Assembly (NCBI GenBank): GCA_902774015.1
Contig: CACYHB010000018.1
Coordinates: 1 to 37,558 of the forward strand
Length of the DNA: 37,558 bases
Reading direction: 5' to 3'
Source: Oscillospiraceae bacterium
GTDB taxonomy: Bacteria > Bacillota > Clostridia > Oscillospirales > Oscillospiraceae
Below, in pieces: positions 7,566-14,040 of the stretch (within the stretch, counting starts at the first letter, position 1; every line of letters begins with the position of its first letter). The position numbers and the translations under genes were made by a program. The notes beneath the pieces are model-generated. The model was not told the origin of the DNA, ran no database searches, and saw only the letters and a list, made by a program, of their open reading frames with translations.

Positions 7566-9056
7566 ATGATGCAGCGGAAAAGCAATCCCGGCGTGATCGC
7601 CGGCCTTGCTCTCATCTTCTTGCTCCTGCTCGCCGCAAACTTCCTCACGCCGATGACGGCGGACGATTTTCTGTTCTCCTTCAGCCATGCCCACTGGAGC
7701 CGTCTCACCGGCGTGGACGAGATCATCCCCTCCATGGCCGCCCTGCGGCAGAACACCAACGGCCGTGTGCTGGCCCACTTCTTCGTGCAGCTCTTCCTGC
7801 TCTGGCCCCGGCCAGTGTTCAATATCCTCAACGCCGTCATGGGCACCCTGCTCTTTTATATATTATATAGGTATATACGCCGCGGGGAGCGGGCGCGGGA
7901 TCTGCTCCTGTTTCTGCTCTTGTTCTCTCTTCTTTTCATTCTGCTCCCCGCCTTCGGGCAGGTCTTCCTCTGGCTCACCGGCGCCTGCAACTACGCCTGG
8001 ACCGCGGTCTTGACCTTCGCCTTTCTCTATCCTTTCTTTGCCGAATATATGGGGCCGGCAGGAGAAGCGCCGCTTCTCCTGCGCGTCCTGCATCTGCCTT
8101 TGGCTTTCGCAGCCGGCGCCTGGTCGGAGAACGGATCGCTCGCGGTCCTGTGCGCCGCCTTTGCCTTTCTGGGGCTGTGCCGGCTGCGGGAAAAGAAGCT
8201 GCCCCGCACGCTCGCGCTGCGCTTTCTGGTCGCCTGCGGGGGCTTCCTCTTTCTGATGAGCGCCCCTTCCGAGTGGAGCGGACGGAGGGGCGAAGTGTCC
8301 GAGAGCACGCTGACGAAGGCCCTCTCCCGCCTCTCCGGGCAGTTCTCTCCCACTGTGCTTCTGCTGCTGGGTCTTGCGGCGCTGCTGGCGGCAGCGGCCG
8401 CCGTATGGCTGCTGATCCGGAAAAGGAAGCTCGGCTGCCGGCTCTGCCGCGGAGCGCTGGCGCTTGCCTTTCTGGCGGGGCTGATTCTGTTCTGGCGGCG
8501 GGACGGCGCGGCTGCAGCTTTTGTTTCCGACACGGTCATGCTGCTCTTTGCCTCTCTCTGCCTCTGGGCCTATCTGATGCTGCTGGGGCTGGAAAAGGGG
8601 CTGGACCGGCGCACGATGCTCAGTGCGCTGATCTTCGCTCTGGCGGGGCTTGCCTCCGTGCTCATTTTCCTGGTGGCGCTCTACTTCCCCGCCCGCTCCG
8701 CCTGTCCCTTTATCTGTTATACCGCGCTTGCGGATGCGCTGCTGCTGGGAGCGCTCTGGGACCGGGGCAGCCGCAAGCCGCTCCTGGGCGGCGCCCTTGC
8801 CGCCTGCGCGCTGACGCTGCTGCTTCTTCCCATGGCGGCCGGAGACCTGGTCTCCGTCCACCGGCAGAGCGAAGCGCGTGTCTCCATGCTGCTGGAGGCC
8901 GCGCAGACGCCCCACGCCCAGGTGGTCGCGGAGCCTGTGATCGCCCGCAGCAAGTATCCCGCCACATGGCCCGGGGACGAGAGCTACTTCAGCTTTGACA
9001 TCGCCATGTATTACGGGCTGGACAGCTTTCAGGTCACCGAATACGTCAACGATTGA
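7566..9056 (+). CDS. multi-pass membrane protein, DUF6056-like (possible GT-C fold), paralogue 1
   Basis: The 496-residue protein is almost entirely hydrophobic, with an N-terminal membrane segment (GLALIFLLLLAANFL) and roughly ten more. Its first external loop has TPMTADDFLFSF, an acidic pair placed as in GT-C glycosyltransferases, followed by NTNGRVLAHFFVQLFLLWPR and, after the next helices, FLWLTGACNYAW and AGAWSENGSLA. This pattern resembles the uncharacterised DUF6056 group, from memory. The ATG at 7566 is chosen over the TTG at 7560 because GGAGG ends 7 nt upstream. It is followed 9 nt later by a homologous gene. A polysaccharide or teichoic-acid related role is only a guess. Confidence 0.85.
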   Translation: MMQRKSNPGVIAGLALIFLLLLAANFLTPMTADDFLFSFSHAHWSRLTGVDEIIPSMAALRQNTNGRVLAHFFVQLFLLWPRPVFNILNAVMGTLLFYILYRYIRRGERARDLLLFLLLFSLLFILLPAFGQVFLWLTGACNYAWTAVLTFAFLYPFFAEYMGPAGEAPLLLRVLHLPLAFAAGAWSENGSLAVLCAAFAFLGLCRLREKKLPRTLALRFLVACGGFLFLMSAPSEWSGRRGEVSESTLTKALSRLSGQFSPTVLLLLGLAALLAAAAAVWLLIRKRKLGCRLCRGALALAFLAGLILFWRRDGAAAAFVSDTVMLLFASLCLWAYLMLLGLEKGLDRRTMLSALIFALAGLASVLIFLVALYFPARSACPFICYTALADALLLGALWDRGSRKPLLGGALAACALTLLLLPMAAGDLVSVHRQSEARVSMLLEAAQTPHAQVVAEPVIARSKYPATWPGDESYFSFDIAMYYGLDSFQVTEYVND

Positions 9057-9065
9057 GGCGCCGCC

Positions 9066-10358
9066 ATGAATCGACTGTATGCGCGAAAAACCTATATCGC
9101 ATTCCTGGCGCTGGTGTTCTGCTGGATGCTGGCGATCACCTGCCTGTCCCCCATGGTGGCGGACGATTACTCTTACTGTTTTGCCTGGGGGGACAACGCG
9201 CGCGTGGTCAGCCTTGCGCAGATCCCCCGCTCCATGGCGATCCACCGGGAGCTCACCAACGGCCGGGTCTTCACCCACGGTCTTGTTCAGCTGCTGCTGA
9301 TCCGCCCGAAAGCGCTCTTCAACCTCCTCAACGCTCTCAACGCCGTGCTGATTCTGAGTCTTTTCGCCCGCTGTCTGGAGGACAAAGGACACCTGCCGGC
9401 GCTGATCGCTGCCGCCTCCCTGCTGTGGACCTTCCAGCCCGCTTTCGGCGAGGTCTCCCTCTGGCTCACGGGCGCTGTCAATTACAGCTGGGGCGTCAGC
9501 CTGTTTCTGCTCTTTCTCCGGCCCTACACGGCGGATTTTCTCGGCATTGCCCGCAGAAAAAGCTGGTGGAGGACGCTGCTGTTTCTGTGTCTGAGCTTTG
9601 TGGCCGGGTCCTGGTCGGAGAGCGGCTCGCTCGCCGCGCTTTTCGCCGCGCTGTGTCTTGCGGTGCTGACCGCATGCAGAGAGCGCAGGCTGGATGGGAC
9701 GGCCCTTGCGGGCATCCTTCTCGGCGCGGCAGGCTTCGTCTTTCTGATGACCGCGCCGGCCACCGGCGGACGCGCGGGCAGCACCGATCTCTCGGCGGCG
9801 CTGTCAAACTTCCTGCTGATCGCAGCTGAGACGCTGCGGAGGCTGGGGCTTCTGTATCTGCTCTGGCTGCTGTGCTTTGTTCTGGCACTCAGGGCCGGGG
9901 GCGACAAAAAGCGCATCACCCTTGCGGTCATCCTGCTGCTCTCGGGTCTCGGTGCGCTCGCGGCCTATTCCTTCGCTCTGTACTTTGCAAAGCGGCATTT
10001 CTGCACTACGGTCTTCTTCACCTCCCTGTCCGTCATGCTCCTGCTGGAGCAGGCGCTGCCCGCCTCGGGCAAGGTCCTTCGCCGCACCGTCTGCGCGGCG
10101 CTGGCGGCTCTGTTCCTCCTGCGCTTTGCCTTTGGCATGCTGGACATCGCGGTGGTCTATAAAAAATCCCTGGAGCGCGAAGCGCTGATCCGGGAAGCGC
10201 TCGCGCAGGGCGCGGAGGAGATCACACTGGAGAGCTACGTGCCCCGCTCCGGCTGCAGCGTAGCCTTCACCCTCGACCCCTCGCCGGAGGAGTGGCCGAA
10301 CTACAGCGTGGCCGACTACTACGGGTTTGAGAAGGTCATTGGCTATTATCCGGAGTGA
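9066..10358 (+). CDS. multi-pass membrane protein, DUF6056-like, paralogue 2
   Basis: This 430-residue protein is a tandem paralogue of the gene upstream. Shared motifs are SPMVADDYSYCFAW (versus TPMTADDFLFSF), LTNGRVFTHGLVQLLLIRPK, QPAFGEVSLWLTGAVNYSWG, AGSWSESGSLAALFAALCLA and a C-terminal ADYYGFEKVIGYY (versus AMYYGLDSF). It is shorter mainly in the C-terminal half. The conserved Asp pair, Asn-Gly-Arg and Trp-Leu-Thr-Gly motifs suggest a shared active site facing outside. The two genes probably form one transcript ending at the terminator at 10384. No neighbouring glycan genes help to define the substrate. Confidence 0.85.
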   Translation: MNRLYARKTYIAFLALVFCWMLAITCLSPMVADDYSYCFAWGDNARVVSLAQIPRSMAIHRELTNGRVFTHGLVQLLLIRPKALFNLLNALNAVLILSLFARCLEDKGHLPALIAAASLLWTFQPAFGEVSLWLTGAVNYSWGVSLFLLFLRPYTADFLGIARRKSWWRTLLFLCLSFVAGSWSESGSLAALFAALCLAVLTACRERRLDGTALAGILLGAAGFVFLMTAPATGGRAGSTDLSAALSNFLLIAAETLRRLGLLYLLWLLCFVLALRAGGDKKRITLAVILLLSGLGALAAYSFALYFAKRHFCTTVFFTSLSVMLLLEQALPASGKVLRRTVCAALAALFLLRFAFGMLDIAVVYKKSLEREALIREALAQGAEEITLESYVPRSGCSVAFTLDPSPEEWPNYSVADYYGFEKVIGYYPE

Positions 10359-10383
10359 AAAACGGACAGTGCCAGCAAAGATA

Positions 10384-10433
10384 AGGATAGCCGCGCCGGC
10401 ATATACGCCGGCGCGGCTATCCTGTTATTTTTT
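10384..10433 (+). terminator. strong intrinsic terminator after the membrane-protein pair
   Basis: A perfect 17-bp stem (10384-10400 with 10407-10423), loop ATATAC, is followed by GTTATTTTTT. It ends the plus-strand pair and sits between two convergent transcripts; the minus-strand side has only a weak T-tract (TTATCTTTG), so it is mainly a plus-strand terminator. Confidence 0.95.
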
Positions 10434-10452
10434 CCTATCCACGGGCTGCTGA

Positions 10453-10716
10453 TCACCGACCGCTGATCGCTATGATTTCGCGCAGCTCCTCCACGCGCCG
10501 CAAGATCTCCTCTGCCTCCCGGCGCAGGGTCTCTCCCGCCGGCGTCAGGCCGAGGACGCGGTTGCCGCGCTCCAGCAGCCGGGCTCCCAGCTCCTCCTCC
10601 AGGGCGGTGATCGCCCGGCTGGTGGTGGAGTGGCTGATGTAGAGCTTTTTCGCCCCGCGGGTGAAGCTGCGTTCCTCCGCCACGGCGAGAAAGATCCGAA
10701 GCTGTTCCAGTTCCAT
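10453..10716 (-). CDS. solo LysR-type DNA-binding domain protein
   Basis: The 87-residue product is a winged helix-turn-helix of the LysR family and nothing else: MELEQLRIFLAVAEERSFTR, GAKKLYISHSTTSRAITALE, EELGARLLERGNRVLGLTPA, then a linker-helix start ETLRREAEEILRRVEELREI. Normal LysR regulators have about 290-320 residues, with a ligand-binding domain that is absent here; no remnant is found before the terminator at 10433. The ATG overlaps the cdd stop by one base (TGATG), so the two are translationally coupled. It could be a genuine minimal regulator or the stub of a truncated gene. A frame-compatible longer ORF is not used because it belongs to another frame over cdd. Confidence 0.85.
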   Translation of the reverse strand: MELEQLRIFLAVAEERSFTRGAKKLYISHSTTSRAITALEEELGARLLERGNRVLGLTPAGETLRREAEEILRRVEELREIIAISGR

Positions 10717-11096
10717 CAGAAGTTGAAGGTGTGGGGCAGCAGCTCCGAGAGCTTGTAGCTCACGTAGCGGTTGCCGGCCTTGGCGCAGAGCACCTCCATC
10801 TCCGGCGAAAACTCCGCCAGAAACTGACGGCAGGCGCCGCAGGGCGTGCACCAGTTCTCGCTGTCGGCGTAGATGGCGATGCGGCGGAAGCTGCGCCGCC
10901 CTTCGCTGACGGCCTTGCAGCAGGCGGTGCGTTCGGCGCAGATGGTGCTGCCGAGGGCGGCGTTCTCCACGTTGCAGCCGGTGTAGACCGTGCCGTCGTC
11001 GCATTCGATGGCCGCGCCCACCGGGAAATGGGAATAGGGCACGTAGGCGTTGAGCGAGGCCTCCCTGGCCAGGGACATCAGTTGTCTGTCGGTCAT
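10716..11096 (-). CDS. cdd: cytidine deaminase
   Basis: Deaminates cytidine and deoxycytidine to uridine and deoxyuridine in pyrimidine salvage. The 126-residue protein has the zinc motif CAE with Cys53 and Glu55 (TICAERTACC) and PCGACRQ with Cys86 and Cys89, plus VPYSHFPVGAAIE near the N-terminus. The ATG at 11096 follows GAGGAG and matches family length; an 11-codon extension to 11129 is unlikely. It is followed by an overlapping LysR-domain gene and preceded, 43 nt away, by a solute-binding protein gene on the same strand. Confidence 0.97.
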   Translation of the reverse strand: MTDRQLMSLAREASLNAYVPYSHFPVGAAIECDDGTVYTGCNVENAALGSTICAERTACCKAVSEGRRSFRRIAIYADSENWCTPCGACRQFLAEFSPEMEVLCAKAGNRYVSYKLSELLPHTFNF

Positions 11097-11139
11097 GTTT
11101 TTCTCCTCTTCCAAATCCGGTTCCGTCACAGGACAGGGT

Positions 11140-12795
11140 TCAGTCGTTTTTCAGGTCGATGACCCAATTTTCAAAGTTGTAGAGCGGATTGCCCGCGTTG
11201 GGTTCCACACCCTTGCAGACGCCGCGGCGGGTGATGATCTGCTGCTTTTCAAAGCCGATGGTGATGAGCGAGCTGGTCTGGCCGGTCAGATACTGGGCGA
11301 ACTGGTAGTAGGCGCCGGGCCGGGAAGCATTGCTCGCCGCCAGGTAATTCTCGATCTGATTGACGACGGTGGCGTCGGAGGATCGGCTGTAATTGATGTT
11401 GGTGCGCTCGTTTTCCTCCTTGCGGGGCTGCAGCAGCTCCGTCAGGTCGAAGTTGGCCCGCAGCTTCACCTCGCCGTAGTACATATCCAGCGGAACCGTC
11501 TGCTCGCCGGTGTTGCTGACGGCGATCTCGCCCTCCTCCAGAGCTTTCATGTACGCGTCCCAGGTCATCTCATGGACCGTGACCTTCAAACCCAGGCTTG
11601 CCATGTCCTCCTGGAATTTGCGCACCACGCCTGCCTTGGCGCTGCTGTCGGCGCAGACGGCTATGTTCAGGTCGATCTCCTGGGGGGAGCCGTTCATGAA
11701 CTCCAGCATGCCGTCCTCGTCATAGTCGCGCACGCCCGCCACCTCCAGGATCCTGCGGCAGCTCTCCAGGTTGTACTCCAGCCCGCTCACAAGGCCCGCG
11801 GGATAATCCCGGCAGCCGGGGAGCATGGGGATGGGCGTGGCCACGCCGTTTCCGTGCAGCAGCTCCACCAGGTACTCCCGGTCGAAGGCGTGCTGCATGG
11901 CCAGGCGGAAGTAGCTGTAGCGGCCCAGCATGCTCTCCTCGTTGAACATGACATAGTGCATGTTGGTGGTGTTGAAGGTGTGGATCTCGTTGGTGCTGGC
12001 ATAGCCCAGGTTCGTATAGCTGGAGGGATCGTTGGTGACCACGTCGATCAGACCGCTTTCAAAGGCGGAGATGATCTCGTCGGCGGTCTTGTATTCCTTG
12101 AGGTAGATCTCCTTGACCGGCAGCTCCTCATAGCCGGGCCAGGTCTCGGCGGCCAGGAGCTTGGTGCCGTCCTCGTTGTACGTATAGGGGCCGCTGCCGA
12201 TGGGCGTGTTGCCGTAATCCCGCTTCTCGCCGTAGGTGCCGGATTTGATGATGGGGATATTCAGCAGGCGGATAAAGGCCGCGTCGCCGATGCCCAGGGT
12301 CACAAACACCACGCCCTCGCCGGGGGATGCGCCCTGAAAGCTGGAAAAGCGTCCGGCAAAGCGGTCCGCATTCACGGCAAGGCCCAGGGAATAGCTGATG
12401 TCCCGGGGCGAGACCTCGCTGCCGTCGTGGAAATAGTGGCCCTCGCCCACGGTCAGCGTCCAGTTCTTCCCGTCCTCCGAGCATTCCCACTCGCTGATGA
12501 CGCCCGCGCCCTCAATGACCTCGCAATTGTCGTCCAGCTCGATCATGTTCTCATAGACCAGATCGCAGATGAGCTGATTGGAGTGGTTGGTGGCCACCAG
12601 CGGATTGCGGCTGTATTTGATGTTCACGTTCATGGTGAACTTTTCGTCCGCCGCCGAGCCCTTGACGATCTCGGTGCCGCCGGTGGAGTCCGGGATCTCG
12701 TTGGGATCGCTCTCCTGCCTGCCGCAGGCGGAAAGGCTCAGCAGCGCCGCCAGGGCCAGCAGCAGGGCCAGGAATTTCTTTGTCTTTTTGCTCAT
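11140..12795 (-). CDS. family-5 extracellular solute-binding lipoprotein (peptide/nickel ABC type)
   Basis: The 551-residue protein starts with a signal peptide and lipobox LSLSAC with Cys24, so it should be anchored in the membrane as a lipoprotein. The mature part has SBP_bac_5 features: NPLVATNHSNQLICDLVYEN (family pattern for the N-terminal ligand lobe), NWTLTVGEGHYFHDGSEVSP (the conserved F/W..R..V.FHDG-type block) and ENLDPLR-like hinge regions (weak). It is an orphan: no permease or ATPase genes lie near it. It probably captures oligopeptides or a similar ligand and works with transporters encoded elsewhere, or serves as a nutrient sensor. GAGGA precedes the ATG. Ligand unknown. Confidence 0.88.
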   Translation of the reverse strand: MSKKTKKFLALLLALAALLSLSACGRQESDPNEIPDSTGGTEIVKGSAADEKFTMNVNIKYSRNPLVATNHSNQLICDLVYENMIELDDNCEVIEGAGVISEWECSEDGKNWTLTVGEGHYFHDGSEVSPRDISYSLGLAVNADRFAGRFSSFQGASPGEGVVFVTLGIGDAAFIRLLNIPIIKSGTYGEKRDYGNTPIGSGPYTYNEDGTKLLAAETWPGYEELPVKEIYLKEYKTADEIISAFESGLIDVVTNDPSSYTNLGYASTNEIHTFNTTNMHYVMFNEESMLGRYSYFRLAMQHAFDREYLVELLHGNGVATPIPMLPGCRDYPAGLVSGLEYNLESCRRILEVAGVRDYDEDGMLEFMNGSPQEIDLNIAVCADSSAKAGVVRKFQEDMASLGLKVTVHEMTWDAYMKALEEGEIAVSNTGEQTVPLDMYYGEVKLRANFDLTELLQPRKEENERTNINYSRSSDATVVNQIENYLAASNASRPGAYYQFAQYLTGQTSSLITIGFEKQQIITRRGVCKGVEPNAGNPLYNFENWVIDLKND

Positions 12796-12852
12796 AGGTT
12801 TTTCCTCGCATAGGAGTAATAATCAACAGATTGCACGGTAAACATGGGGGTG

Positions 12853-12900
12853 TTCAGAGGGGCGCTCCCCTCTGTTTTTTCGCCCCGAAAGGCGAAAAAC
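12853..12900 (+). terminator. plus-oriented terminator-like hairpins with no plus-strand gene upstream
   Basis: CAGAGGGG/CCCCTCTG (loop CGCT) at about 12855-12874 is followed by TTTTTT, and immediately after it TTTTTCGCC/GGCGAAAAA forms a second stem. The T-run is on the plus strand although both flanking genes are on the minus strand, so the element cannot terminate a known transcript. It is the left end of a 200-bp intergenic region dense in hairpins (12843-13054). Confidence 0.6.
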
Positions 12901-13025
12901 AAAATTGAAATCCGTTTCCGGCGGGGCTGTGCCTCGCCAGAAACACGCTACGCCGAGCTTTGCGAGGCCTCGCGCCGACCAAAGCAGGCTTCAGGCCTGC
13001 TGCGATGAGCGCGAGTGTCCTCTGA

Positions 13026-13054
13026 CTGCCAGGCCCCCTCAAGGGGCTTGGCAG
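13026..13054 (-). terminator. hairpin at the pgeF 3' end
   Basis: CTGCCAGGCCCC paired with GGGGCTTGGCAG, loop CTCAA, spans the pgeF stop codon (13039-13041). Stem is about 11 bp with one mismatch. There is no clear U-tract on the minus strand, so it may be a stability or attenuation element rather than a strict terminator. Confidence 0.45.
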
Positions 13055-13842
13055 TTAAGACAGATGACCGCCGCCTGGCCGCCCCGTTTTCCCTTGGTAT
13101 AGCGATGGGACCAGTATTTCTCATGGCTGCAGAAGGTGCACTCTTCGGAGACGTCGATCTGTCCGGCGGGGACGCCGAGCTGCACGAGCCTGCGCTTGTT
13201 GGCCGCGCGCAGGTCCACCAGGGTCTTGCCGTCGGCGCGGCGGGTAAAAAAGCCCTCCGTGTCGCCGCCGAGCCAGGCCGTCACAGCCTCGGGCACGTCG
13301 TCGTCGGTCTCGAAGCAGCACTTTCCGATGGCGGGGCCGATGGCGGCGCAGACCGTCTCCGGCTTCGCGCCGAGGCTCTCCATCCGGGTCAGCGCGTTAT
13401 GCAGAATATCCCCCACCGAGCTGCGCCAGCCGCAGTGGATCGCGCCGATCACGCCGTGTCTCTCGTCGCAGAGAAGCACCGGCACGCAGTCCGCCGTGAA
13501 GCAGAAGATGGGCAGACCCCTTGTGGCCGTCACGATACCGTCCGCCTCATAGGGGACCGGCGTGAGGCACCTGTGCCTGTCCGCCTCCGTGACGATGCGC
13601 ACCGTATTGCCGTGCACCTGTTTTGTGACGGCGCAGTCGTCCTCCCCCACGCCGAAGAGCGCGGCGACCCGGCGGAAGTTTTCGCGCACCCGCTCCGGCT
13701 CGTCGCCCTTGTCGCTCAAAAGGTTGAGCGTCGCCAGATGATCCTCGCTCACGCCGCCGTACCTCGTCGTAAAGGCGTGGCGCAGCGGAATGAGCGTGGA
13801 GGTCATATAGATCAGCTCGTCCTGGTGTTTTTCAATGAACAT
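13039..13842 (-). CDS. pgeF: purine nucleoside phosphorylase of the YfiH/LACC1 (PgeF) family
   Basis: Members cleave purine nucleosides with phosphate and show adenosine deaminase activity; the family was earlier called polyphenol oxidase or laccase-domain. The 267-residue protein has the conserved triad His77 (KQVHGN), Cys119 (FTADCVPVLL) and His136 (GAIHCGWR), and the motif GPAIGKCCFE. Length is typical. It is followed by a hairpin over its stop codon and lies between the solute-binding protein gene and secA; in many Firmicutes it has different neighbours, so no operon function is implied. Confidence 0.94.
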   Translation of the reverse strand: MFIEKHQDELIYMTSTLIPLRHAFTTRYGGVSEDHLATLNLLSDKGDEPERVRENFRRVAALFGVGEDDCAVTKQVHGNTVRIVTEADRHRCLTPVPYEADGIVTATRGLPIFCFTADCVPVLLCDERHGVIGAIHCGWRSSVGDILHNALTRMESLGAKPETVCAAIGPAIGKCCFETDDDVPEAVTAWLGGDTEGFFTRRADGKTLVDLRAANKRRLVQLGVPAGQIDVSEECTFCSHEKYWSHRYTKGKRGGQAAVICLNCQAP

Positions 13843-13882
13843 AGATTCTTTTCCTTACTGTATTGCAAAAGACCGCATTGCT

Positions 13883-14040
13883 GCGTCTTTGCTTCTTCTG
13901 CCCCCGGCAGCGCAAAGCCGCTTTCGGCGCCTTGCCGCTTTTGCCGTTCCCGGTCCGGGCTTGTTCGCCTCGGACCGCCAACGGCGCGGCTGCGGTAATA
14001 GCGTCTTTGCTTCTTCTGCCCCCGGCAGCGCAAAGCCGCT
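13883..14040 (-). repeat. pair of identical 40-nt direct repeats around the secA 3' end
   Basis: Copies at 13883-13922 and 14001-14040 are identical in all 40 positions I can compare, with a period of 118 nt. Each can fold on itself through CTGCC/GGCAG and an outer GCTTTGC/GCAAAG-like pairing. The second copy ends right at the last codons and stop (14039-14041) of secA. No ORF of merit uses them. They may be a REP-like element or a relic of a segmental duplication of the secA 3' end. Confidence 0.9.

Noticed and set aside
7863-9392. 509-residue minus-strand ORF antisense to the first membrane protein
   Set aside because: Gln/Glu/Arg-rich shadow of a Leu/Ala-rich membrane protein; no family motif.
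12853-12900. Terminator for a plus-strand gene
   Set aside because: No plus-strand gene precedes it; kept only as a hairpin feature of low confidence.
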